A stretch of 64,000 nucleotides of DNA, taken from positions 78,098,643 to 78,162,642 of the forward strand of contig CM049307.1 of assembly GCA_026874595.1 (NCBI GenBank). Direction: 5' to 3'. Shown here in pieces: positions 1-11,959 of the stretch. Every line of letters begins with the position of its first letter. The first letter of the stretch is position 1. The notes under the pieces were generated by a model that did not search any database, was not told the DNA's origin, and was given only the letters and a program-made list of their open reading frames with translations. Source of the DNA: Sipunculus nudus (taxonomy: Eukaryota; Annelida; Sipuncula; Golfingiida; Sipunculidae). The position numbers were made by a program, and so were the translations under genes.

Positions 1-2145
1 TATACTGTCATATAAGTCCTGACTTTTATACATGTAACACCTAGCTTTCCTGGCATTTTTTATATGCCTTTGAATAAACTAAATAAATTTCAGGTTCATG
101 GTGACTTTTACAAAGGTTTATTCCACAGGTACATTTCAGCTTGATGTGTATTTGGAAATGTGTGCCTGATTTTTCATTTTGGTGATAATTAGATAATCTC
201 ACTTTAGGCATTGTTGAATATGGCCAGGACTGTTCTACTACAGATAATTAAATGTGATTGTGGGTATAATCGTATATAATTATAATATTGTAAATCAAAC
301 AAAACTGCTCAAATCAAACTGCTAATCAAACAAAAACTCCACATTATATTGTTCCCATAAGGTTATCTGGTAACGTTCTGCTAACATTCCCACATCGTTT
401 TCGGAACTTTTTTTTGTTAGCTGGGTTTGCTGGTCTGACATTCCATTCAAATTCCAAATAAAGGTAAAACAAATGTTGTTTTTAGTAGTATCTTAAAGCT
501 TTAGTAGTATCTTAAAGCTTTCCTACATTCATCATGCAAATGCAGTGCAACTAAAAGATTAATTGGGTGTAAACAATGGGTGATAAAAGGGGGCGTTACC
601 ATGTAAACAAAGAAATGTAAAAATACATCCGTATTACCTGCTGAAGTGACAGTCTATTAATCATGATATCAGCCCGAAATGATTTAATGTTTAAGATATC
701 AAATTATGAGTATTAATTTATTTTTTTATTGAATTTTACAGAAATATATCGTAAATGGTTTGCAAGTATGAAGGCGTAAAAAAGCTCGCGCAGACAAAGG
801 TTTCAACGTGTATTCAGCGCATATATATGCTCGGGACACTTTGAGGACAACTGTTTTGTTACAAGTTATTGTCATATTTCTTTCATGGCGTAGCAAACTG
901 TAAACACTTAATAAAATAAAACCTCACAGAATGTGTTTAGAAAAATAAAACCTCTCAGAATGTGTTTAGAAAGTCTTTATTGCAGCGTTCCATGTACAAA
1001 CCAATTTTCCAATTGTATTATATTTTCAGGGGAAATGTAAATTTTCCAGTACAATTACCATGCGCACGGTTTTTTATTCATAGATTACTTAAAACCAGCA
1101 CTCTGCTTGGAAGTGTTAACGATTAGAGTTAGTTACTGAGGACTGCAGCAACCAGTGTGGAAGGTACCTGTCATAATGGCCATACGATACATAACAAGCA
1201 TATATTAGAGACTTCAGGACTTTGGCAAGTTGATACAAAATCATGTGAACCATTACTTGTCAGCCACATAATGCCTAATGTGCCAAGAACTTTACCGGAA
1301 AAAAAGTTACAGGAAGACTTTGCAGATTCTTGAATATTCCAGTAAACAATCGATATCCAAGAAATTTGCAGGAAACACACTAGGCATTACCCTGATTATA
1401 CGGAAACTGCACTGTCCTTGTCATCCATCCTATTGCATCAATATTGCTGTACACAGCTATGCGATCTCAAATATAGGCTATAAGTGATACATATACACCA
1501 AAGAATACATTTTAAATTAAAATCCAAGGCATTAGTTCCAACCGTGTGGTTACCGTCATGGTTTCCTTTTCCTTGAACAACAATATTAAGCATACACATT
1601 ACATAACATTTCATACAGTTTTCAAAAGTTTCCAACATCACAAAATAGTATTAAATCAAGAAAATGCAAAAAAAAAGTGAGTAAATAATTACAATAATAA
1701 TCGTAAAAACTCTATTTAAAAGATATAGATATATTCATATAATTAACAATAAAGACAGCTGTAGTAAAATCTAAACGTGGTCATGTGAACCCCCACAATA
1801 TACAAGCACTACATACTCCGCATGTCATAAAGGTCGTGGTTTTTATGTCACACGCAAAAAGTAACTGCAAATGTTGTTGCTTTTGTTACTTGGCAGTGGT
1901 ACCTCACCATCTCTATTCCAGTCTGAAGATTCCATTAATTTGAATAAAGACGTGTATAAAATCATTCATTTTACAGAAGATGAACAGGTTCTGCATTTCC
2001 ATTTGTTGCTCAGGTTACGGGTTTTAAAAACCTCTATGTTAACTGAGACGTAGGTCTGATGGAACCAGCCGTAGCATGTGGAACATTGAACCATTCTTAC
2101 CTCGCCATGGTCGGGCAACCTAAATATAGAGTAAACGATAACACA
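1..2145. other. AT-rich non-coding stretch
   Basis: No coding region, RNA gene or recognisable transposon is supported here. Two short tandem duplications are visible: a 19-bp unit twice at about 482-523 and a 29-bp unit twice at about 913-970. All reading frames are short and broken. Confidence 0.6.
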
Positions 2146-2268
2146 CTAGTACGGGTGTACTTTCCCTCCAGGGCATTGAAATTAACAACACTCACCGGAC
2201 TCGGCTTGTACATTTCAGTTTCACAGCTGGTCCTTTTAATCGATCCTGCTTTAAAGGTTGGTTACAGG
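2146..2268 (+). repeat. Palindromic dispersed repeat, copy 1
   Basis: First of four copies of a short repeat that runs GTACTTT, CTCCAGGGCA, TGAAAT, a spacer with CGGACTCGG, TGTACATTTCAGT, CAGCTGG, then ATCCTGCTTTAAAGG. Its core has ACTGAAAT-type and ATTTCAGT-type blocks facing each other, so it can fold back. Other copies are at about 7,750-7,855 and 27,224-27,290 in the opposite orientation and at 15,597-15,715 in the same orientation. Similarity was judged by eye. Confidence 0.7.
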
Positions 2269-2270
2269 GT

Positions 2271-2438
2271 TGGTGAATTCAAAGATTTTTTTTGGCATCT
2301 CCTACACGTATTCCAGAAAATTTCATTTAAACTCTGCAAATGGTCCCCCTAATATTCTAACACAACCTTTTTGGATAAAACCTTGAAAATGAACATTTGG
2401 TCCCATTTCCCTCCTAAAAGAACAAAAAAAATGTCCGA

Positions 2439-2473
<35 letters not shown>

Positions 2474-5100
2474 TGTGTGTAATTGTTATTGAAAACAATT
2501 ATTGCTCCAAACGTGATGCCGATAACTTGATCACTTGAAGGTATGACATAATACCTGGATTTGATGTTTGACGGAATAACAGGAAACGCCAACATCAAAC
2601 CTCTGCAACCTTGATTTAGCAGCATCAAATACTGAAGGAAATAAGGATAGAGGAACTGGATCAGTCACCAAAAAAAAAAAAAAACGAAGGCCCAATGACA
2701 CATGGATATCCTCCCAAAAACTGCACGAAAAATAACCTTTAATCAGACAATCAGTATAGGCTACGAGTAAATCCTTATTTATATTACAACAAACGTGACC
2801 AAGTAAGCACCAAACTAATAATCATCTTGAAAATAGACACTAGAAAAATATACTACCAAGTTAAAACATTTTGTCATGTACCATCAATTACACGAACAAT
2901 CCAAATTTTTATAACCTAAATAATTTATACCCCCCCCCCCCCCACCCCGTGAAAAAAAAAACCCTCACATGACAAATTTAAGACATAATTCTTAAAATGA
3001 TCACAAAAATTCTTCCTCCGTGCATTCTTTGATTCCATGTGCGTTTGCAATATATCACCGTGGTATACTGGTTACAACAATTGTTAAAACTTAACAGCAG
3101 GGTCAAAGTTGTCGATTAAACGCCTTCTAAAAAAAAAAAAAAAAAGACGCGAGAACTCCTGCAGGACTACCAATGCCAGTGTGTTATGTTCCCTTATTTG
3201 AAAAAAAAAAAGTGACATTTTTTTATTGTAGGATCACATCTTATGGACCGAACGTTGAGTTGATTGCATCATAAAAAACACGAAACCAGTGGGGTACAGA
3301 AAAGCTCAAGCTTTAATCTACATGTATATTGTTTACATATCCACATTAATTAAACTCTATTCAATAAGAAACAATTTTCCCATTTGACATTATATTCAAC
3401 ATGCAAAACCAGCGGTCATTAATCAGTTATTGACACAACTGGTTAAAGACATATTTACTTATATGAAAAAATAAACCCATGAATGTTGCCTAAAATCCGC
3501 ACAATAAATATATCACTCTTTGTGATAACTTTAACAGTTAAAAAGAAAATTTTATGTCTGATATAATGTCCGCGCCCACAGACACGAAGAGTATAATATA
3601 TTTGACAAAGTCAAAGGCCTTGTTAAGTCTAAGAGATAAAGCGGTCGCCGTCATGATATCCCTGATACCCTTCCGCTAGAGGTCGTTCCGAATTTGTTCC
3701 TAGTAGGCACTGTTGGACGGCCAGGACTACTTCTCTCAACTGTCAAACTTCAAAGTCATTTTTTAGTTACATTTTCTGGAAAAAAATTTCGTTTGTATTT
3801 CGCACGAGCATACTTACAATATATTACTTTTACAGTGAAGTCCTTACAACATTTTTGTGTAATTTTCTTAGAAACAATCCTAACCCAACATATTGGACCC
3901 GACTACATTAACCTCTTCACCACGTTTTACCTACGCGTCTGTTGTATGTAGAAGCGGCAGTGCATTGTGATGTCCAGGCTATGACGCCAATCTAATACTT
4001 ATAAAAGGAATTCGGTTCACATTTGTTCGCAGTGTTCTCTATTACCGCGCTGTGTACAATATTGTGCCATACATCATTTTAAAGGTTATTATCCCCGCCG
4101 TGACATAGGCGATATAAAAATAAATAATTTCTAATATACATAATTTTGAAATGATTTTTCCGTTTTTTTACCGAGCACAGCCGAACTGCCTTCGGCAATC
4201 ACTGGAATGCGTGCATTGTGGTCACTTAACCTCTAACACTAAGATCTATTGTTCATATGAATAACGCTTGCTTTCAATGAGGGATTTGACCCACGTGCGT
4301 GGTCAGTAAAAGAGATAAAACACGTTTCTTGCTTTATGAAATGACGAGTTCAACCTAGAAGGATTAATGACAAAACCTAATTCAAGGTCCCAATTTCAGG
4401 AACAGGGCTGGGGTGGTGTCGGGGGTTTCAGGCCTCCAAATTTGTCTAATAAGATGAAAAAAATTGCGGCGGTTGAAAATGAATACGGACCCTCTGCATG
4501 GAGTCCCGTTGGGTCCGCTTCTGCTACTAACGAGGTATGCATATTTCTGTTTCTTTCTTCAGGAACAGTTTCCTTGCAACGTACATTTAATAAGTCTTTC
4601 GTGTGTTCCTCACATCAACCTATAATCTTTGCACGTCCGTCGATAGAATCCAGTCAATTATCATCGAAAACCTGAATGCCCCCGCGTCTCATTCCGGTTC
4701 GCAATGTCAACACCATCACTGGCCAGGTCATCAAGGTAAACATACCGGGCTATAAATTTCTTGCCACGAGGACAGAACCACAAAATAAATGTTAAAAATA
4801 TTGGAGCGACTGCAGGATCACTCACGCACTGTCTCCACCAGGTTATGAGGTTATGAGTTAATACGGACGGACGGTATGATGTTAAGGATTCATGTAATTT
4901 AAAAGTGGCAAAATTAAGATACAAGCAGCTGCACCTAGAAACGTTTTCTGTTCACAGAAGTGTTGTGCCTCAGAGAGGTGCGCGAGTTATTCTGCAGTCG
5001 TGCCAAAATGTTTATATATATCTTATGAAGACAGTTTCCTATTGAAACCCTATATTTTCAGTTAACTTTTAGAAAAAAAAAATGAGCCAATATTTCACAT
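2271..5100. other. Non-coding stretch with simple repeats
   Basis: Nothing coding is supported. It holds a (TA)n tract at 2,443-2,470, a C-run at about 2,930-2,942 and several A-runs near 2,670, 2,955 and 3,130. A minus-strand stretch near 3,610-3,640 reads NKAFDFV, slightly like a LINE reverse-transcriptase block, but it is too short to call. Confidence 0.5.
2443..2470. repeat. (TA)n microsatellite
   Basis: Fourteen TA repeats. Confidence 0.9.
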
Positions 5101-5101
5101 A

Positions 5102-5314
5102 TCAGTTAATAAATCTCCCTAACCCTGGTAATAAGCCCGGTATACCGGGTCTATCAGCTAGTAATCTATAAACAGCAGAGTCGTACCCGCGTGAGTGCGG
5201 GTCTGCACAGCGTTCTTGTATGGATGATGCAATATCCAAGCGATCGAAGAAACGAATAGTAAAACATAATCGATGAAAAAGGTCGAAAGCCTTGGCAAAG
5301 TCCAAAAACGACAT
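5102..5314 (-). pseudogene. Possible LINE reverse-transcriptase fragment
   Basis: The minus strand reads SFLDFAKAFDLFHRLC near its start. This resembles the conserved LDF-K-AFD block (fingers/palm, with the first catalytic Asp) of non-LTR retrotransposon reverse transcriptases. Nothing else of the enzyme can be traced: no downstream YADD-type motif is seen and flanking frames are closed. If real it is a very old fragment of about 70 codons. A chance match is possible, because the block is short and the next residues fit poorly. Confidence 0.3.
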
Positions 5315-5320
5315 TCGTCA

Positions 5321-6300
5321 ATGGTTACTCTCATGAAGAAAATGCATTATCCAATCATTGACACACACAAATGTGTAGTGTGAACGCCTCCGTGACAGTA
5401 ATCCAATCGCAGCAGTCCTCGTAGGATAAGTGCATGTACGCGAGTCATTGCATTGGTTCAATTGCCTTGTCCATATACACTTGTTAGTATGAAAATGCAG
5501 TAAATCCTTTCTTGTACGCGTAGCGGAAAATTTCTCCTGGCAAAGGTTATTCAGTACTATTTCCCCCCTCCCCTTAAAAAAAATCCAATCACTCCTCTCC
5601 CATTAAGAGCACGTTAGGACTATCATGAAAGCCAATACTAGGCAACCAAATGGTTTTCATTATTAGCAGTATAGAAAAAAGTCATGTACAATATAGTCAA
5701 ACTTAATTGAAAATAAGAAAAAAAATATAACATGATTAGTTATTCAATTTTAGAGAGCACTATTTAATTTTTGCTACATTGGAACACAAGAAGAAGAATT
5801 TTCTTCATGACGGTAATCTTCTACGAAGCGTTTTCACGTTTTGGATAATTCCAAGGTGTTTGATATTGTCTATCATTATATTTCAAGCCATCCATAATAT
5901 AATATTGTCATACGGATCTGCCGAATCAGATATCTTTTGCAACTGACGACCCACCAAGTCCCTGGGAAAGTTCTCAATTTCTGCTGGGTTTTAATTCCGT
6001 TTAATAATTCCTGAGGGTATGGGAAAAGGACTAAATTTGTGTTGATCATAAATACACACCTTTTCAAGGATTGGAGCCGATTGTTTATAATTTATAGGCA
6101 GTTTCGCAAAAATTCACTTTTTGTGTCTCAACACAATACAGTGTGTCGGCTCTCAACCAATTTTGTCTTTGTTCTCAGGGTACGTGTTATTTATTTATTA
6201 TTATTATTTTTAGATGGCCTTATCAGGCGCGCGTGGACATTGAGCCAGGACATATAAATAAATGTTATTATATGCATTTAAATTGTTCACAGAACGAACA

Positions 6301-6353
<53 letters not shown>

Positions 6354-7745
6354 AATATTTAAGAATCTCGGCAAAATGCATGAAATATTTCAATTTCAAT
6401 GAGAATTTTTTGTTAACCAGTTGTGTAAATAGCTGGCTCATGATTGACGATTGTTTGGTATTACAGGTTTACTGTAATTTTTTAATGGGCTGAATCGTGT
6501 CATGTGGAGTAAAAATAAATTACTGTTGTTATGCATGTCGCTACAGTATATAATATAAAAAAAAAGGTAAAACTTTGTCGTTTTATAGTAGTTTCTGTGC
6601 ATTTGTTTTGTAAACGGATTTAGTAAATTCGACAAATGAGACCCTGTTACAAACCTCCGTGATTCCTGAATACCATGTTATTCGATTTATCTGGTATATC
6701 ATGGTCAAATGTGTCAAATACAACACATTGGACATTAATAGATATAGAGCAAAACAATGGACGTATATTTGTGGTTTATATCAATAAAAAAGATAAATGC
6801 TTCAACCTTTTTTTCAAAGCCTTGCAATAGTTTTTTGTTGGTCAATGTAACAACAAAAATAGCTTATTGAAATGTTGTAAGTTAATTTTTAGGAAAAAGT
6901 TATTTTACATGTATTTTGTCTAATGCTTTAATTTTTTTATGATATACTGAAAAACACAACTTAATAGGCAATTTACCCTGTATTTTGCTGTACTGCAGAC
7001 ACAAGTTCAAGAATGCGGCACTTCCCCGTTGTTAGTGTTACGAAAGTATTTAAAACGTTTATCCATTATTGGTCAGAAATGTTTTTTTTTTTTTCAAAAG
7101 CAGGCTCCTCTTTTTTGAGTAATACCTATCGCCGTGTGCAGAACTTTTTGTGTATTTTTGTAGACGTGTCATCGAATAGTTGGACTGCAGCTTTAACAAT
7201 TTTAGTACTGATCCATTAGTTCCATACAATGGATGTAAACAATGGTTTTATGCTGCAAACACTTTGGATAAATCAATGAATACAGTAATTTTTCAATGAT
7301 CTGTTTCTGTGATCATTTGATGGGGTTTGTCATGTGGTCATTTTTCTCGATATGTGGGCCAGTTAATATGTTAAGAAAAATATTCGTACCATCGATGGTA
7401 CATTAACAAAGATTTTATACTTGTCAGTACTAGGAGTAGGGAAATGTATATCGAGATCATGGTTATTAGTTATTAGTTATCACTAGGTCAGTTTTGTAGT
7501 AGGAGTCAACCCGGGGACCAATACTGGCTGCCTGAATGAACGTTGCATGCTGTTCTTGGGGAATATTTGTATACCGTTGGTCCTTTCTGGCCTTTTTCAT
7601 AGAGATAACGAACACAATATATAGAAGAAACAAATGATTTTTAAGTGTGTTTTTAGTTATGCAGAACTCAAACAGAAGATAAACAATGAAATAATTAAAA
7701 CGTCTACTATAAATAATTAAATAATTTTTAAATTCAAATTCTATG
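5321..7745. other. AT-rich non-coding stretch
   Basis: No gene is supported. A (TA)n tract lies at 6,304-6,348. The remaining frames are short, A/T-biased and lack recognisable domains. Confidence 0.55.
6304..6348. repeat. (TA)n microsatellite
   Basis: About 45 bp of alternating T and A. Confidence 0.9.
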
Positions 7746-7749
7746 TTAA

Positions 7750-7855
7750 CCTTCAAAGCAGGATCAGTGAACAAGTCCAGCTGTGACACTGAAATGTACA
7801 AGCCGAGTCGGCAGTGTTGTTAGTTTCAGTGCCCTGGAGGGAAAGTACACCTAAT
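7750..7855 (-). repeat. Palindromic dispersed repeat, copy 2
   Basis: Reverse-oriented copy of the repeat at 2,146-2,268. Shared blocks are AACCTTCAAAGCAGGATC, CAGCTGTGACACTGAAATG, TACAAGCCGAGTCGGC, TTTCAGTGCCCTGGAGG and AAAGTACACCT. It is one of the clearest copies and shows the facing ACTGAAAT and TTTCAGT blocks. Confidence 0.7.
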
Positions 7856-8126
7856 GACCTGTGCCGCGGCGAGATCGTTCAAATGAACCACCTGACACTG
7901 AATCTACACAACACATCAGTCTATTAATCTATACAACACCAACTGTTTGAATTCACAATTTTTGTTTCATTTACCATATTTTTCTCAATATTTGTCCCGG
8001 ACCTTAAACCTGACATTGTCTTCACATTAATCGAAGAAAACAATCGTTCAAACTTGCATCTTTTCGCAATAAACGATAATTTTATCTCCACACTTTTATT
8101 ACGCCTGTCAATGACAGAACGAATTA

Positions 8127-8455
8127 AGCTATGTTTCCATGTATCCGCAAAAAACGTATCTGCAAAAGACATACGTACGTTCTATAGTGCGCAGTCCGCA
8201 AAAAATGTTTCCATAAGTACGTACGTTTTTCTTGCGGATATCCTTTCGCGTGCCTCTTTTGAAACTGACAGGACGACAGGCAGGAAGAAGGTCAATATGT
8301 CTCATCACACCCGGCGCCGGGGCACTGTTGGGAAATGTAGGCATTTTTGCCATCCGTAAAACGAATGAATCGCTCACCGATCCGTTTCGATGCTGTCCGT
8401 TTTTGCGGATACGCATGCGGAGCATGTTAAAACGGACATATGGAAACAGTTCATC
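8127..8455. mobile_element. Foldback MITE with TTA target duplication (member A)
   Basis: Non-autonomous DNA element of about 329 bp. The left end (AGCTATGTTTCCATGTATCC) and the reverse complement of the right end (AACTGTTTCCATATGTCCG) share the TGTTTCCAT block. TTA flanks both ends (8,124-8,126 and 8,456-8,458), as expected of a 3-bp target duplication. Both subterminal regions are rich in TCCGCAAAAA and GCGGATACGCATGCGG motifs. No transposase is encoded; reading frames crossing it are artefacts of the palindromes. The extreme ends match imperfectly, so the exact limits are tentative. A 3-bp TTA duplication fits the PIF/Harbinger superfamily, but that assignment is inference. Confidence 0.6.
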
Positions 8456-8704
8456 TTATAAAGAGGGATTCAATTTTTTTCGTACGAGACGTACGAGATT
8501 AACGGATGAATGAAAACACAGCTTTATGGTATACCCACTTTCCGTCCGTCTGTCCGTTTGTTACCCAGGGTAACCTCAAAGTCCGTTTATTGTTTTTCAA
8601 TAAAAAGTTCTTTAAAATTAAAATGCTCTTTGTCTGATCTTCTCCGTTTTAACTACAATAACATTATATAGAACTACACATCTTGAAGTACTTGTCTTTC
8701 AGAA

Positions 8705-8882
8705 CATTATACAACGCACACTCTAAGAAAAAAGGGTTCCTGATGGTTCTTTTAAAAACAAAAAAGGTTCTTGATAGAACCATGGTTCTTTCTGGAACTC
8801 TTTTCCCCATGAATATGTTCCAGATCGAACCTGGAGGTTCTTGGCATGATCATAACTCAAAATGAGGTTCTAAATGGAACCC
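8705..8882. repeat. GGTTCTT/AAGAACC palindrome cluster (left)
   Basis: Run of short interspersed GGTTCTT, GGAACC and TTCCAGA-type motifs in both orientations, beginning after CACTCTAAGAAAAAAGGG. The same vocabulary recurs at 11,728-11,955, which ends close to CCACTCTGAAGAACC. The two clusters may be the ends of one 3.2 kb element or two separate short elements. Confidence 0.55.
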
Positions 8883-8899
8883 GTGCCTTGACCGGATAC

Positions 8900-9580
8900 C
8901 AAGATGATTAAGACGCGCATGCGAAGCTTTATTTGAACTAATGAAGTCAACGGTCGGTTTGTTTGGGTTGCTCGATATGTGAGAAGAGAAAACAAAGTAT
9001 ATGAGGTAAGACTGATGTTTATATATATAATTTAATTTTATGTGCAGAATGTTAAAGTTACAAGGCTAGACAGTTACTGTCCAGTGAACAAGTCTCTGTC
9101 TACGAAGAGAATTACGTTTAATTAATCTAAACCTGGACAAAGTCCCATAATAAACATGCTATTGCGTGCAATAATCTTTGCAGCAGAGTAATAAAAGTTC
9201 ATAGTAACACAAGCAGAATTAGAAAAAAATCCAGCATTGTAAAGGAACAGTCACCGAACAAAAGTGAAAATCGGCTTGAGTGATTGAACTGATCAGGCTG
9301 GACGATTATACATGGAATACATTCATAACATTAATAACCTATTTACATTAATAACCTATATACAATGTTTACAAGTCTCTATTCTTTGTTATTTCTTAAG
9401 ACTGTTCGACAAGTCATTTATTTTACATTAGGCAAAAGAACACAAGCCTTGCTATTTGAAGGTTAGTCAGGAAATGGTAGAAATAAGAGCACTGTTTTGT
9501 TAACTGCTGGGGATTTTCAACACTCAATCTCAATATGAAGTGACACCCAATTGCACATTGACTGAAAGTGTTCACTAATT
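8900..9580. other. Non-coding stretch
   Basis: No feature is supported. AT-rich with no long open frame. Confidence 0.5.
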
Positions 9581-9584
9581 CACT

Positions 9585-10345
9585 CGGTGTTGTATAGTGG
9601 GCTAATTATCACCAAGCGTAGACTTTACTTAATTAACTAATGCATTCCTCTTTGCAGTGACAAGATGCATCTACCTGGCTATTGAGGGAGCAAATGAAAA
9701 CGAATTTGACAGGAATTTTCTGTGAAAAGGTAAGTTTATATATCGTGGTTTAAAAGCTATTCCAGAGTTATACTTAAATTATAACCTGTCAAGTGGTACC
9801 AATACACATGGAACTGTGTATCACAAAACAAAAATCTATGTTTCTTTGTCTGTGTTTACATCAAATTGTGAGGAACATACACTACATTTTAAAGAATAAG
9901 ACAAGGTTGCTTATTAATTATATTGATACAGCGTTGTAATCCAATGCACACATATGCATTCTATTTTGTTTTGGAGACCTTAGTATTGGGGTTTTCACTT
10001 GTATGGACATGCGGGACAGAACTGTGCCTCTCACTGTGTGGTTACGCTATATTACACATTCGTTTAAGGCGTCCTCTAATTAACCTGGTGTTGTATTGAT
10101 TTATTACGTGTATTACCAAGTACAGAATATACTTGTCACCCATCCATTCTCTCTCTTTGCAGGAACCAGATACATCTGCCTGGCTAGCAAGAATGAAATT
10201 AAAAAGGAAGAGCGGATTTTCGTTGTAATTTGGCTGACGTTTATAATATGGTACGAGGTTCAGGAGTTATTTCTAAATCATAAAAAAAATATTTTTAATA
10301 ATGCACATGGCATTGTGTATTACAAGGCAAAAAATAACAGTTATT
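9585..10345 (+). repeat. Direct duplication with exon-like units
   Basis: Two diverged direct copies lie about 500 bp apart, roughly 9,585-9,890 and 10,085-10,345. Each has a GGTGTTGTAT block, then CTCTTTGCAG or CTCTCTTTGCAG (acceptor-like), then the block ACATCTGCCTGGCTA or GCATCTACCTGGCTA. Copy 1 is followed by AAAAGGTAAGT, a donor-like site at 9,730. Further downstream both share a GTGTAT(C/T)ACAA block. The reading frames are short and unidentified, so these could be paralogous exons of an unknown gene or simply a duplicated repeat. Confidence 0.4.
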
Positions 10346-10349
10346 TTTG

Positions 10350-11515
10350 TCGTGTGTTAACCACCTATAACTATACAAGGAGACTACAAATAATTGAAAG
10401 CAAGGTAATAAGTATTATAAGGCAATTAAGAAAAAATAAGAAAAATTACGAATTCTATGTTAAAATACCTTTGTGAAAAGTACGTTTTTATAATAGTTAT
10501 TGTATTCATCATCTACAGTTAATTAGACTTAACATTTTTCGTGTCAAAGATATTTCGGGACGATTGCCAAAACGTAATGTTAACAACATTTACATTAAAA
10601 ATGCAATCCCTACAGAGAGAGAGAGAGAGGGGAGGGGGGGGGGGGAGCGAGTTCCAATTAGCGACTTCACAGACCAGAAACATCGTATGTTTTTTATTCT
10701 AAACTGCTGGTAATATATATTTAATCTCTTTTTTTTCGATTCTCCGTACCTTTCCTTGCCAAGTACGCATCACGCAATTAAGAGATATGATGGCACGCGA
10801 TCAGAGATGAGTTCGACCGTCGCAGTGTTTGGACTTTATCGTCGATCATACAGCTCATCGATTTTATACAGGCATTTCGTTTGAAATTTTGTATACATAA
10901 AAACAATACATTTGCCTAAGGGACTGGAATTCATTTGAATCGCTCACCAAGGCGAATTTTATTTTGTAAAGCAGATAAGTATTTTTTTATAATACAGGAT
11001 TACTACACAAGAGAACCTGGACTCGCAAGAGATAGACAAATACCTGAGAACACACAAATAATTTATCAAAATATTCTTGACGTTCACCGGATATCAAACC
11101 CACAAAAAAAACAGAACACTGCGCATCGTGGATGTTCTATTCTTATGGGGGTGTTGGTGTGTGCAGATCAGCGAGACAGTGCGAATTATTCAATTTCATT
11201 ATTAGTATATACCAAGAAAACTGAAATTCTTGCAAGCAAAACACACCATTTTCCTGAATTTTAAAAACTCTACGCTGAACGATAAGATGGGAATTTATTT
11301 AAGTTTGAGAAAACGACTAGGAACTGTGCGAGGTGTTCACGAACTCTCTATGGCAAATGTCATTTATATAAATTACGTGCATTTATTAGGTAATACTTTT
11401 TTGTAATTGCTCTTTTTTTCTCCAGATTGGTCTTTACAACTTAATAAAAAATGTGCTTCCTTAAAAAACTTTTTTTTTTCATTTTGCCTCGAAGGTTTCA
11501 TCACATTTAAAGGAT

Positions 11516-11559
<44 letters not shown>

Positions 11560-11727
11560 GATTTCAGCTATGATTCTGGCAGGTACCTACCTTCTTTAAG
11601 AAATGCTTTTATATTTTTTTGCATATCAGTCAACACTCTGTCAAATATGTATGGACATATGACTTAATTAATTTATCCTTAACGTATAATAGGACACCCT
11701 AGACTGTTTTCTTAAATAAAAAATGCA
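10350..11727. other. Non-coding stretch with GA and TA tracts
   Basis: Nothing coding is supported. It has a GA/G-rich tract at about 10,615-10,648 and a (TA)n tract at 11,520-11,558. A 109-codon frame at 10,935-11,264 shows no recognisable domain and is probably chance. Confidence 0.5.
11520..11558. repeat. (TA)n microsatellite
   Basis: About 39 bp of alternating T and A. Confidence 0.9.
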
Positions 11728-11955
11728 TTGAAGGTTCTATGAAGAACCCTACACATTGGTTCCACCAAGAACCTTTTAAGGTTCTCCACTAAGCCTACCG
11801 TGAAGAACCTTTACGGGTTCTTCTCAGAACCTCTAAAGAGTTCTTTATATAGGTTCCATAAAAGAACCTTAGGTAGGTTCCAAAAAGAACCCCACTTGAA
11901 GGTTCTAGCTGGAACCTTAAAAGGTTCCCCTCTCAGTCCACTCTGAAGAACCATT
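11728..11955. repeat. GGTTCTT/AAGAACC palindrome cluster (right)
   Basis: About 230 bp densely packed with AAGAACC, GGTTCTT, GGTTCC and GGAACC in alternating orientation, for example AAGAACCTTTTAAGGTTC, which is nearly a perfect palindrome. It ends at CCACTCTGAAGAACC. The sequence could form many alternative hairpins. It shares its vocabulary with the cluster at 8,705-8,882. Confidence 0.65.
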
Positions 11956-11959
11956 TTGG

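Noticed and set aside
3600-3650. LINE reverse-transcriptase block NKAFDFV on the minus strand
   Set aside because: Only about seven matching residues; a chance match cannot be excluded.
8129-8513. Overlapping frames of about 95-100 codons on both strands
   Set aside because: They cross the foldback MITE and arise from palindromic CpG-rich words. No domain or codon signal.
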